From Clostridium tunisiense TJ (lineage in GTDB: Bacteria > Bacillota > Clostridia > Clostridiales > Clostridiaceae), in NCBI RefSeq assembly GCF_000300195.1, contig NZ_AMQH01000013.1:1-64000 (forward strand): a stretch of 64,000 nt of DNA, read 5' to 3'. The stretch's first letter is position 1. Every line of letters begins with the position of its first letter. The translations under genes were made by a program, and so were the position numbers. Below the pieces are notes generated by a model. It was not told where the DNA came from. It saw nothing but the letters and a program-made list of their open reading frames with translations, and made no database searches. This document shows, piece after piece, positions 17,246 to 25,136 of this stretch.

Positions 17246-18676
17246 ATGAGAAATACATACAATTCACCTTTAAACACTAGGTATGCATCAAAAGAAATGA
17301 GTTACATATTCTCTGATGAAATGAAATTTAAAACTTGGAGAAAACTATGGGTAGCTTTAGCAGAAGGAGAAAAGGAACTCGGTTTAAATATTACTGATAA
17401 CCAAATAAAAGAACTGAGAGACAATATTGAAAATATTGACTTTGAACTAGCAGAAGCAAAAGAAAAAGAAGTTAGGCATGATGTAATGAGTCATGTACAT
17501 ACTTATGGAGTTGTTGCTCCATCTGCAAAGGGAATAATCCATTTAGGTGCTACTAGCTGTTATGTAGGTGATAACACTGACCTTATAATCATGAGAGAAG
17601 GATTATATTTAATTAGAAAAAAAATACTAAATATTTTAAGTCAGTTAGCAGACTTTGCTATAAAGTATAAAGACTTACCTACCTTAGGTTTTACTCATTT
17701 TCAGCCAGCACAGTTAACTACAGTAGGAAAAAGAGCTAGTTTGTGGATTCAAGAACTTTTAATGGATATTGAAAATCTTGAATTTACAATAGATACTATG
17801 AAGTTTAGAGGCGTTAAGGGTACTACTGGTACTCAAGCTAGCTTTATGACTTTATTCAATGATGATGAAGAGAAAGTTAAGGAGCTAGATAAGATAGTTT
17901 GTAAAAAAATGGGATTTAAAGCTTCATATCCTGTAACTGGTCAAACTTATTCAAGAAAACTAGATTCCATTATTTTAAATACACTATCTGAAATAGCTCA
18001 AAGTGCTTATAAATTCAGTAATGATATGAGACTTCTTCAAAGTATGAAGGAAATGGAGGAACCATTTGAGAAAAATCAAATAGGATCTTCCGCTATGGCT
18101 TACAAAAGAAACCCTATGAGAAGCGAAAGAATCAGTGCCTTATCAAGATATATTATTGTTAACTCTCTAAATCCAGCTATTACTGCGGCTACTCAATGGT
18201 TTGAAAGAACTTTAGACGATTCTGCAAATAAACGTATCTCCGTAGCTGAAGCTTTCTTAGCTTTAGATGGAGTGCTAAATTTATATTTAAACATTACTTC
18301 TAACATGGTGGTATATCCTAAAGTTATTGAAGCTCATGTTAAAAATGAACTACCATTTATGGCTACTGAAAATATATTAATGGAAGCTGTAAAACGTGGT
18401 GGAGATAGACAAGATTTACATGAAAGAATAAGATTGCATTCTATGGAAGCGGCAAAGAAAGTAAAAGAACTTGGTGAAAGTAATGATTTAATAGAAAGAA
18501 TAATTGCTGATGAATCTTTTAAAATGAATAAAGAAGAAATCATGGCTGTTATTGATCCTAATAAGTTTGTTGGAAGAGCACCATCACAGGTTGTGGATCT
18601 TATAGATGAGTTTGTAAATCCATTACTAAGTAAAAATAAAGAAGCTTTAGGTGAAAAAGCTGAAATAAACGTATAA
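17246..18676 (+). CDS. purB: Adenylosuccinate lyase
   Basis: A 476-residue member of the fumarase/aspartase superfamily. It releases fumarate from adenylosuccinate and from SAICAR in purine synthesis. The superfamily signature is at about residue 290 as GSSAMAYKRNPMRSER, containing the catalytic Ser loop. Further conserved parts are HDVMSHVHTYG (about 79-89), LGATSCYVGDN (about 106-116) and TLGFTHFQPAQLTTVGKR (about 150-167). The length fits the long PurB type. ACGGAGG lies before the start. Single gene with its own terminator. Confidence 0.95.
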   Translation: MRNTYNSPLNTRYASKEMSYIFSDEMKFKTWRKLWVALAEGEKELGLNITDNQIKELRDNIENIDFELAEAKEKEVRHDVMSHVHTYGVVAPSAKGIIHLGATSCYVGDNTDLIIMREGLYLIRKKILNILSQLADFAIKYKDLPTLGFTHFQPAQLTTVGKRASLWIQELLMDIENLEFTIDTMKFRGVKGTTGTQASFMTLFNDDEEKVKELDKIVCKKMGFKASYPVTGQTYSRKLDSIILNTLSEIAQSAYKFSNDMRLLQSMKEMEEPFEKNQIGSSAMAYKRNPMRSERISALSRYIIVNSLNPAITAATQWFERTLDDSANKRISVAEAFLALDGVLNLYLNITSNMVVYPKVIEAHVKNELPFMATENILMEAVKRGGDRQDLHERIRLHSMEAAKKVKELGESNDLIERIIADESFKMNKEEIMAVIDPNKFVGRAPSQVVDLIDEFVNPLLSKNKEALGEKAEINV

Positions 18677-18690
18677 AATAATATTATTTA

Positions 18691-18737
18691 AACTCTACCC
18701 AAATATAACAAAGTTTATAATAGGGTAGAGTTTTTTA
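18691..18737 (+). terminator. Terminator after purB
   Basis: 10-bp stem AACTCTACCC (18691-18700) / GGGTAGAGTT (18723-18732), then a T6 run. Confidence 0.92.
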
Positions 18738-19199
18738 TATTAATCACCAATGGCATACATATTTAATTAGTTATTAATTGTGTTATAAATCAAAATAAGT
18801 CCATATCTTAAATTTATCTAGTAAATTGAGATAGAAGCTTTTGTATATTTATATTTCTTTAATTTGTAAATAATGATTATAGAATGAAAGGCTATATTTT
18901 TAGAAAAATACATGAGTTAGTACACATATAGTTGAAAAGAATATGTTTGAAATAAAAGATAAATCTGTGTATTAACAGCTATCATAATGCCAAGGTTATG
19001 AGTTATTCAAGGTTGTTAATGTAATAAGCTTTCATGTTACTAAACACGAGAATACAACAATAATGGCGTCATTACAGCAATTGATAAATGTATATGAATT
19101 ATGAAAAGAGTAAAAATCAATTTCAATAAAATAATTTTTGTGTCATCAAAGAAATTAATATAATTTTAAGAAGGATTTTGACCCCCTCTCGTCGAATAA
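18738..19199. other. Long intergenic stretch before the recombinase gene
   Basis: About 460 bp of AT-rich DNA. I found no ORF with a ribosome binding site, no pseudogene-like similarity to neighbouring genes and no RNA motif I know. It may hold the promoter and a long leader for the recombinase. Confidence 0.4.
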
Positions 19200-19231
19200 T
19201 AATGTCGTCAAATGCAAGTTTCACGACATTA
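19200..19231 (+). promoter_or_regulatory. Hairpin in the leader of the Xer-like recombinase
   Basis: Perfect 9-bp inverted repeat TAATGTCGT (19200-19208) / ACGACATTA (19223-19231), followed by GCTTATTTTT and then the AGGAGGT binding site. A related CGTCGAAT block lies just before it. It could be an attenuator, a protein operator or a recombination site. Confidence 0.5.
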
Positions 19232-19253
19232 GCTTATTTTTAGGAGGTACTAC

Positions 19254-20285
19254 ATGAATAAGAAAATCAATAAAAAGATTTCTTCTACTAGATCTATGAA
19301 TTATCAAATTTACACTAAAGCTCTACCAACTTTCGTTAAGGATTATTTGAATTACTTAACTACAGTTAAGAACGTTTCTATTAACACTATAAATGCTTAT
19401 TGTGCAGATTTAAGTTTATTTCTAAGATTTTTATGTCTTCATAAAAATCTTGTTGTGTTAACTGATTCTATGGATTTTAACCATATTCCTATTGAAAATC
19501 TAACTATTGATATTTTAAGTAATCTACAGCTTACAGATTTTTATAGCTACCTCTCCTATATTGAAAATGTTAGGAACAACGGCAATTACGCAAAAGCTCG
19601 TAAAGTAGCTTCACTTAAATCTTTATTTAATTACTTAACTACAAAGGCTAAGGTGTTACCCATTGATCCAACACAAGATTTAGAGTCTCCAAAGCTTGGT
19701 AAACGAAGCCCAATTTATCTTACCTTAGATGAAAGCAAAGATTTACTCAATGCAGCTAAAAATAGAGATAAGCACTCAGAAAGAGACTTTTGTATTATTA
19801 CTTTGTTTCTAAATTGTGGGCTTAGATTATCTGAACTTTGTAGCATCGATATATCTAAAATTAAGGGAGATACCATATCTATTTTAGGTAAAGGTAATAA
19901 AGAACGTACAATTTATTTAAATAAAGCTTCAATTAAGGCAATTTATAGATACTTACCTATCCGAAATGAGATTCAGGATAAAGTGTTTTTTGAGGATAAA
20001 GATGCATTATTTATCAGTGGTAAATATAGACGAATTAATAAGAGAACCGTTGAAAGAATTGTTAAGAAATACGTTGGCTTAGCTGGCCTTGATAAGGATA
20101 AATATACTCCTCATAAATTAAGACACACTTCAGCTACTCTAATGCATAAGCATGGTGGAGTTGATATTAGAAGTCTTCAAGAAATTCTTGGCCATGAAAA
20201 TATTGCTACTACCCAAATATACACTCATGTAGATAATGAAAGACTGCGAAAAGCAATAAAATCAAACCCTTTAAATGAGGAATAA
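19254..20285 (+). CDS. Tyrosine recombinase (XerC/XerD-like)
   Basis: A 343-residue site-specific recombinase. The N-terminal SAM-like core-binding domain spans about 25-150 (FVKDYLNYLTTVKNVSINTINAYCADL). The catalytic domain has the full set: Arg in NCGLRLSELCSI, Lys in GKGNKERTI, His and Arg in TPHKLRHTSATLM, His in LGHENIATT and Tyr in QIYTHVD. The active site is intact. It may be a chromosome-dimer resolvase or a solitary Xer paralogue. Phage genes are absent nearby, which favours a housekeeping role. AGGAGGT precedes the ATG. Confidence 0.9.
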   Translation: MNKKINKKISSTRSMNYQIYTKALPTFVKDYLNYLTTVKNVSINTINAYCADLSLFLRFLCLHKNLVVLTDSMDFNHIPIENLTIDILSNLQLTDFYSYLSYIENVRNNGNYAKARKVASLKSLFNYLTTKAKVLPIDPTQDLESPKLGKRSPIYLTLDESKDLLNAAKNRDKHSERDFCIITLFLNCGLRLSELCSIDISKIKGDTISILGKGNKERTIYLNKASIKAIYRYLPIRNEIQDKVFFEDKDALFISGKYRRINKRTVERIVKKYVGLAGLDKDKYTPHKLRHTSATLMHKHGGVDIRSLQEILGHENIATTQIYTHVDNERLRKAIKSNPLNEE

Positions 20286-20315
20286 TTAATTTTTCCCTAA
20301 TTTAGTTTATCTATT

Positions 20316-20344
20316 ATATGGCTCCATATATTTATGGCCCCATA
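20316..20344. repeat. Two adjacent ATGG/CCAT palindromes
   Basis: ATATGG-CT-CCATAT (20316-20329) is followed directly by TATGG-CC-CCATA (20333-20344). The two near-identical palindromes sit just after the recombinase stop codon. They may be protein-binding sites. No terminator T-tract is attached. Confidence 0.5.
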
Positions 20345-20351
20345 TAATTTG

Positions 20352-20386
20352 AGTTACAAAAAAAAAGGTGAGTCCCCTCACCTTTT
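20352..20386 (-). terminator. Terminator of the Cys-rich/acidic gene
   Basis: Perfect 10-bp stem AAAAGGTGAG (20363-20372) / CTCACCTTTT (20377-20386) with a 4-nt loop. On the minus strand it is followed by a long T run. Confidence 0.9.
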
Positions 20387-20398
20387 AATCAAATCAAA

Positions 20399-20830
20399 TT
20401 ATTTTAATTTATTTGGATTTATAACTATTAATCCAGGATACTTTTCAAGTCCAAGTTCATTCAAATTATCTGTATCGTCTAATAGGTTCTTTACCTCTTC
20501 TAAATCATCAATATACTGCCAGTTATTTTCATCATCTAGAGCATCAATGTATTCTTCTTCGGAGTCCACTAGCAATTCCTCAAAGGTATCATCTTCCATA
20601 TTATCAAAATCGCTAAAATCTTCAAGGTTAACATTAACATCTAGCTTAGCATCCGTCGCACCATCTGCCTGTTCAAATACTTCATCAATTTTAATCGCTT
20701 TTACATCATAACCTTCTAGCTGCAAACACTTACCACAATTGTCACAAACTTTATTTTTATTTAATTCGCAAGTATCACATTCCCCGCAATTGTTACAACT
20801 CTTAGTGTTGTGAAAAATGCACATTTCCAT
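20399..20830 (-). CDS. Cys-rich N-terminus, acidic C-terminus protein of unknown function
   Basis: A 143-residue protein with two contrasting halves. The first ~35 residues hold eight cysteines in C-x2-C-like pairs (CNNCGECDTC, then CDNCGKC), good for zinc or an iron-sulfur cluster. The rest is extremely acidic (Asp/Glu-rich, such as DFDNMEDDTFEELLVDSEEEY) and low in basic residues. I recognise no family. The acidic part could mimic DNA or bind a partner protein. GAAGGTAGTG precedes the ATG, and a strong terminator follows. It is a single gene. Confidence 0.75.
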   Translation of the reverse strand: MEMCIFHNTKSCNNCGECDTCELNKNKVCDNCGKCLQLEGYDVKAIKIDEVFEQADGATDAKLDVNVNLEDFSDFDNMEDDTFEELLVDSEEEYIDALDDENNWQYIDDLEEVKNLLDDTDNLNELGLEKYPGLIVINPNKLK

Positions 20831-20917
20831 AATATCACTACCTTCTTTTTAAAGTATGATTAAAACACAATACTCTATATTGTAACAAATTAAAATATGC
20901 ATTTCAAGTATGATTCC

Positions 20918-21415
20918 CTATTTGTTTAATATATAAATGCTATAATTTAGTATTAGTGCAAAGCAACACCAAAAACCATATGGAATTAGTAATAAACCTG
21001 CTATCTTGTCTTTTTTATAAAATAAAACTATAGTAATGAAAACAAATATAATCAATAATATTAAGTCTAGGAGAGCTAAGAATATATTGCCTATATAGAA
21101 AAAAATAATAGACCAAGCTAAATTAAGAATTAGCTGTATTGAAAATACTATAATTTCTTTCCTTATATTCTCCCCTAGCTTACCAAGCATTAATATTCTA
21201 TAGAGCGATATACCCATAAGAATATATAAAATGGTCCAAACTACCCCGAAAACCCAAGCTGGTGGTGAAAAAAATGGTTTTTGGAGCCCCTGATAGATAA
21301 TTGCAGATCCACGGGTTAAATTTCCTACAATATAAGCTAATCCACAAGTTAAAATTATACTTAGTAGTAGAAGAAAGTAATCTTTTTTACCATCAACCTC
21401 TAACACTTTTAACAT
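20918..21415 (-). CDS. tspO: TspO/MBR family membrane protein
   Basis: A 165-residue protein with five predicted membrane helices and the TspO signature: LQKPFFSPPAWVFGVVWTIL (about residues 50-70), NLAWSIIFF and YGFWCCFALILNYSIY near the end. TspO proteins bind porphyrins or related lipophilic ligands and respond to stress. The start is ATG 21415, after AGGGGGAC. The upstream-extended frame (to 21460) has no binding site. Confidence 0.9.
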   Translation of the reverse strand: MLKVLEVDGKKDYFLLLLSIILTCGLAYIVGNLTRGSAIIYQGLQKPFFSPPAWVFGVVWTILYILMGISLYRILMLGKLGENIRKEIIVFSIQLILNLAWSIIFFYIGNIFLALLDLILLIIFVFITIVLFYKKDKIAGLLLIPYGFWCCFALILNYSIYILNK

Positions 21416-21578
21416 GAATGTCCCCCTAAAATATTTTATTTTACACTTAATTTTATGCATTAACCTTTTTATTTATAACATATCAAGATTTATATGTATA
21501 AATCTAGACAATAATATATTTATGAATTATTATATATGATATAAAATATTACTAATAATTACATAAGGAGGAATTATT

Positions 21579-22070
21579 ATGGCAAGTTCATATTCTTTTG
21601 ATGTTGTATCAGAAATTAATATGCAAGAAGTCGATAATGCTATTAATCAAACTTTAAAAGAGGTAAAACAAAGATATGATTTTAAAGGAACTAAAACTGA
21701 AATTGAGTTAGGGAAGGATGAAATAAAAATTCTTTCTGACGATGAGTATAAATTAAATTCAGTTGTTGATGTATTAAAAACTAAGTTTATAAAAAGAGGA
21801 ATTTCTTCAAGAGCACTTGATTTAGGAAAAATTGAAGAAGCTTCTTTGGGAACAGCTAGAGCAACAGCTAAGCTTGTTAAGGGAATTGCTACTGAAAAAG
21901 CAAAAAAAATGGTTGCTGATCTTAAGGCTAGCAAGATTAAAGTGCAAGCGCAAATTATGGATAATCAATTAAGAGTATCTGGTAAGGATAAAGATGATTT
22001 ACAAGCTGCTATTCAATTATTAAAGTCAAATGACTACGGAATCGATTTACAATTCACTAATTACAGATAA
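21579..22070 (+). CDS. yajQ: YajQ family nucleotide-binding protein
   Basis: A 163-residue member of the YajQ family (UPF0234), with two ferredoxin-like domains. It begins ASSYSFDVVSEINMQEVDNA, includes RYDFKGTKTEIEL (about 35-47) and ends with SNDYGIDLQFTNYR, all characteristic. Some members bind cyclic di-GMP or nucleic acid. The role here is unknown. AGGAGG precedes the ATG. Confidence 0.93.
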   Translation: MASSYSFDVVSEINMQEVDNAINQTLKEVKQRYDFKGTKTEIELGKDEIKILSDDEYKLNSVVDVLKTKFIKRGISSRALDLGKIEEASLGTARATAKLVKGIATEKAKKMVADLKASKIKVQAQIMDNQLRVSGKDKDDLQAAIQLLKSNDYGIDLQFTNYR

Positions 22071-22076
22071 GTTTCA

Positions 22077-22108
22077 AAAGAGAAGAGTTTTTATTCTTCT
22101 CTTTATTA
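22077..22108 (+). terminator. Terminator after yajQ
   Basis: 10-bp stem AAAGAGAAGA (22077-22086) / TCTTCTCTTT (22095-22104). The trailing T-tract is short and interrupted. Confidence 0.75.
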
Positions 22109-22294
22109 TTTACATAATAATATTGTGCTAGTTTTTGCTCAGCTAAATTTAATATGTATATTTTTAATTGAATTGGTTAATTTAATAATGTATATAAAAT
22201 ATTACAAATTTTAGGGTTTTATACAGTTCCTATAAAATTGATATACCTAAAAATACTTTAAATTTTATTAATAACTTATACTAGGAGGAGCATT

Positions 22295-22540
22295 ATGAAA
22301 TCAACAGGGATAGTAAGAAAAGTAGATGAATTAGGAAGAATAGTAATTCCTATAGAGTTAAGAAGAACCTTAGATATCGAAATAAAAGATGCTTTAGAAA
22401 TATACGTTGACAGAGATCAGATAATCTTAAAAAAATACGAGCCTGCTTGTATATTTTGTGGTAATGCAAGGGATGTTAAAAACTTTAAAGGGAAGAACAT
22501 ATGTCAAGAATGTCTTCATTCATTATCCAACCCAGAATAA
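22295..22540 (+). CDS. abrB: AbrB family transition-state regulator
   Basis: An 81-residue regulator. The first ~50 residues form the AbrB swapped-hairpin DNA-binding domain (STGIVRKVDELGRIVIPIELRR, near-identical to spore-former AbrB). The C-terminal tail has C-x2-C ... C-x2-C (CIFCGNA, then CQECLHS), a mini zinc-ribbon typical of clostridial AbrB. It represses stationary-phase and sporulation genes. TAGGAGGAG precedes the start. Single gene with a perfect terminator. Confidence 0.92.
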   Translation: MKSTGIVRKVDELGRIVIPIELRRTLDIEIKDALEIYVDRDQIILKKYEPACIFCGNARDVKNFKGKNICQECLHSLSNPE

Positions 22541-22561
22541 TACATAACAAACTCTATATTT

Positions 22562-22606
22562 AAATAATAAAGTGAAGATTTATAAATAATCTTCACTTTA
22601 TTATTT
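22562..22606. terminator. Terminator after abrB
   Basis: A perfect 19-bp stem (22562-22580 / 22588-22606) with a 7-nt loop. The arms are AT-rich at both ends, so it may work in both directions. Confidence 0.9.
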
Positions 22607-22671
22607 CCTTATAAATTAGTATATTAATTAAGTGCCCTACTCACTTTATTATAATATTAAGCACTAATTGA

Positions 22672-22698
22672 ATTTACCTCACACAAAGTTAGGTAAAT
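22672..22698 (-). terminator. Weak hairpin at the end of the prxU transcript
   Basis: 8-bp stem ATTTACCT (22672-22679) / AGGTAAAT (22691-22698), beginning 4 bases past the prxU stop codon. Only short T runs follow on the minus strand. Confidence 0.4.
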
Positions 22699-22702
22699 GT
22701 CT

Positions 22703-23161
22703 TTATTGCTTTATTTTTTCAATAATTTCACTTATATCTGGAAGGTTTCCAATATCATATATTTTCACATGTTTAATCCGCAAATTTTCATCTATGAGTA
22801 TATTTGCCCTTTCACTAATTCCATCAGCACTTCTAAAAACACCATAATCTGTAGAAACTTTCCCATGAGGCCAAAAATCTGCTAATAGTTGAATATTTTT
22901 GAGCTGTAGATGGTTATACCAGGCTGCTTGAGTATATTGAGAATCAACACTGACCCCAAAGATTAGTGTGTTACTTTCTGTAAAAATACTAAAATGCTCA
23001 TCCAGAGCCTTTAACTGATTTTCTCACACTGGAGTAAATGCAACTGGATAAAAGGATAGCAAAATTTGTTTTCCCTTTAATTCTTCTAAGCTAACTTGCT
23101 CTCCTTTATTATTACTGAGTACAAATTTTGGGGCTAAATCCCCTACTTTCAATTCATTCAT
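22703..23161 (-). CDS. prxU: Selenocysteine peroxiredoxin (AhpE/PrxU-like), TGA at codon 46
   Basis: Read on the minus strand, ATG 23161 (behind GGAGAG) opens a 152-codon frame to TAA at 22703-22705, with a single in-frame TGA at 23024-23026 (codon 46). The translation is a clear AhpE-type peroxiredoxin on both sides of it: VGDLAPKFVLSNNKGEQVSL, LSFYPVAFTPV before the TGA, then GVSVDSQYTQAAW, LLADFWPHGKVSTDYGVF and ERANILIDENLRIKH. The TGA sits exactly where the peroxidatic Cys belongs (T-P-V-U). The protein has no Cys at all, so without selenocysteine it would have no redox residue. No other stop or frameshift occurs, and a SECIS-like hairpin follows. It reduces peroxides in the cytoplasm. 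The neighbour is a divergent MarR regulator. The alternative is a nonsense pseudogene, which I think unlikely. Confidence 0.9.
22992..23012 (-). promoter_or_regulatory. Bacterial SECIS-like hairpin after the prxU UGA
   Basis: On the minus strand, 19 nt after the UGA lies a 5-nt loop, UGGAU, closed by GCUC/GAGC (4 bp). A G-A mismatch and three A-U pairs lie below. The short upper stem, the G at loop position 2 and the 16-37-nt spacing are what bacterial SelB-binding elements show. Confidence 0.7.
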
Positions 23162-23260
23162 ATATAACTCTCCTTTTATAAATATTTACATTAAAGTTTT
23201 CACATTTATAAAGCTTATTATTCAGTAACAGTTTTAGAATATTTACCGCTAATGATGGAT

Positions 23261-23304
23261 TTGACTTAATTTTCAAACAGGTGTATAATAATTCGAGAAT
23301 CGAA
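23261..23304 (+). promoter_or_regulatory. Sigma-A promoter with palindromic operator of the MarR gene
   Basis: TTGACT (23261-23266), 17 bp, TATAAT (23284-23289) is a near-consensus promoter. A perfect palindrome TTCGA-GAA-TCGAA (23292-23304) overlaps the expected start of transcription. It is a likely autorepression site for the MarR protein, and possibly a control site for divergent prxU. Confidence 0.75.
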
Positions 23305-23329
23305 ATATTATTAAAATAGGAGTGTTTAT

Positions 23330-23776
23330 ATGGGGCTTTATTATGATGACCAAGTTGAGCAACTTGAGTTTTTACTTAGAAAGGTATGTTTTAATATACG
23401 AAAAAGAGGAAGAGTTATATTAGAAGACTATGATATTACCCCTGCTCAATTTGATGCCTTACAATTAATTATAAAAAATAAAGAAATAACTATCAGTGAA
23501 ATAAGTAATTATTTAGAGCAAGCACCTAGTACTATTACTGATTTAATTGATAGAATGGAAAAAAACCTATTAGTTAAAAGAATTAAGGATCAAAAGGATA
23601 GAAGAATTGTAAGAGTTATCCCCTTAGAAAAGGGTCATAAAATATTAGAAAATGTTCTAGTTGAAAGATGTAAATTCATTGATAATTCTTTAAAAGAAGT
23701 ATGTAGTGTAAATAAAGAAAACTTTAAGGAATATTTAACTATACTTTACAATGCATCTATGGAGGAGGAAAAGTAA
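23330..23776 (+). CDS. MarR family transcriptional regulator
   Basis: A 148-residue winged-helix regulator. The MarR core is visible: TPAQFDALQLIIKNKEITISEI, the recognition helix APSTITDLIDRMEKNLLVKR, then the wing DQKDRRIVRVIPLEKG. Cys20 (LRKVCFNI) aligns by eye with the peroxide-sensing Cys15 of Bacillus OhrR (ENQLCFLL), so redox sensing is possible but unproven. It lies 30 bases upstream of an MFS transporter in the same operon and is divergent from prxU. The promoter palindrome suggests autoregulation. Confidence 0.88.
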   Translation: MGLYYDDQVEQLEFLLRKVCFNIRKRGRVILEDYDITPAQFDALQLIIKNKEITISEISNYLEQAPSTITDLIDRMEKNLLVKRIKDQKDRRIVRVIPLEKGHKILENVLVERCKFIDNSLKEVCSVNKENFKEYLTILYNASMEEEK

Positions 23777-23806
23777 TTCCTACATCATTTATTTAGGGGG
23801 ATGTTT

Positions 23807-25105
23807 ATGATTTTCAATGGACCAAACACAAGGTTTCGACGTTTGCTTAATGTGATTAGAAGATTTAATAAAAAACGAAATCATAATTTAGAACAAAATA
23901 ATATTTATTACTATACACTAAATGGAATATTATTTACCATTGTTAATGAACTATATAAAACTTTTGCTACTAAGTTTATTTTTAGATTAGGTGGTACAGA
24001 ATCTCACGTTGCATTATATAATGCACTTCCAGGCTTTGTAGCAGTTCTCGCAACAATCCCTGGTCTAATATTAATTAGTAAAATTCAAAATAAAAAGCAA
24101 AGCATGAGTAGAACATTTTATTTTAGTAGAATATTTTTACTTTTATTTGCCATAGTTCCCTTTCTACCCAGTAGTATCAAGCCGTTGACTTTTGTTATTT
24201 TAATTAGCTTGATGAATTTTCCTGAATCAGTGTCAGTTACTTCGCTTCAGAGCTATGTTGGTGATATATTCTCTCAGGACACAATTCCTGTTGCTATTAC
24301 AACAAGAAGTAAATATTCAACTATAGCTCAAATTATATTTACGTTTATCATTGGACAAACCCTGGGCTTAATGTCAAATATTTTCTCAGAAGGCACAGTA
24401 ATCATAGTATATCAACTTTTCTTTATTTTAGCCTTTCTAGTAGGATTGGCTGAAATAAATACATTTAAGAAGCTAACAGAAATAACTGAAACCATTCAAA
24501 ATAAAATTGAGTTTAAAAAAGTATTTAAAGAAATTAAATCTACAAAACCCTTTATTAACTTTTTGATTTGTTCAGTAATATTCCATTTTGGTTGGCAAAT
24601 GGGCTGGCCAATGTTTAGTATATATCAGATTAAATACTTAGGAGCCAACGAAACCTGGCTTACTATTATTAATATAGCATCTGCAGTAGTAATGATTTAT
24701 AGCTATGGTTACTGGAGAAAGATTATCCAAAAAAGAGGAAATGCATTTGCCATGGCCGTTGCAACCTTGGGTATGGCTCTTACTCCAATTCTTTATGTAA
24801 TTTCCAATAACCTGATTACTATGACAATTGTTTCAACTATTACAGGATTTTTTACTCCTGGAACAGTAACTGTACTCTTAAATTCACTTTTAGAAGTTTC
24901 TCCAAGTAAAAATAGAGCTGTGTTTATTGGATTTCATACAACTATAGTGAGTATAAGCTTGTGTATTGCCCCTTTAGTTGGTGATGTAATTTTAAGTAAT
25001 ACTAATATAAAATACACTTTAGTTGTAGTTGCAATTTTAAGACTTATAGGAAGCATTGCTTTCTTTATAAGAAATAGATATTTTAAATATAACATAGCTA
25101 ATTAA
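23807..25105 (+). CDS. MFS transporter
   Basis: A 432-residue protein with about 12 membrane helices and a cytoplasmic basic N-terminus. The general MFS pattern is clear (ALYNALPGFVAVLATIPGLI, FGWQMGWPMFSIYQIKYLGA), but no substrate motif is obvious. Because a MarR regulator precedes it, drug or toxic-compound export is a fair guess. The start is ATG 23807; the in-frame ATG 23801 directly abuts the AGGGGG binding site. Confidence 0.8.
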   Translation: MIFNGPNTRFRRLLNVIRRFNKKRNHNLEQNNIYYYTLNGILFTIVNELYKTFATKFIFRLGGTESHVALYNALPGFVAVLATIPGLILISKIQNKKQSMSRTFYFSRIFLLLFAIVPFLPSSIKPLTFVILISLMNFPESVSVTSLQSYVGDIFSQDTIPVAITTRSKYSTIAQIIFTFIIGQTLGLMSNIFSEGTVIIVYQLFFILAFLVGLAEINTFKKLTEITETIQNKIEFKKVFKEIKSTKPFINFLICSVIFHFGWQMGWPMFSIYQIKYLGANETWLTIINIASAVVMIYSYGYWRKIIQKRGNAFAMAVATLGMALTPILYVISNNLITMTIVSTITGFFTPGTVTVLLNSLLEVSPSKNRAVFIGFHTTIVSISLCIAPLVGDVILSNTNIKYTLVVVAILRLIGSIAFFIRNRYFKYNIAN

Positions 25106-25106
25106 A

Positions 25107-25136
25107 AAAGAAGTATGGTTTAGTCCATACTTCTTT
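25107..25136. terminator. Bidirectional terminator, MFS / helicase gene ends
   Basis: A perfect 12-bp stem AAAGAAGTATGG (25107-25118) / CCATACTTCTTT (25125-25136), 6-nt loop, flanked by A- and T-runs. It overlaps the last codons of the helicase gene. Confidence 0.88.

Noticed and set aside
19200-19231. A dif recombination site
   Set aside because: The 14-bp centre is too long for a Xer core site and the arms do not resemble known Firmicute dif arms.
22697-22885. 62-codon plus-strand ORF
   Set aside because: It is antisense to prxU, lacks a ribosome binding site and has no family resemblance.
22703-23161. Broken peroxiredoxin pseudogene
   Set aside because: The only lesion is a TGA at the exact peroxidatic Cys codon; the frame, start, length and conserved motifs are intact and a SECIS-like hairpin follows. 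Selenocysteine is the better reading.
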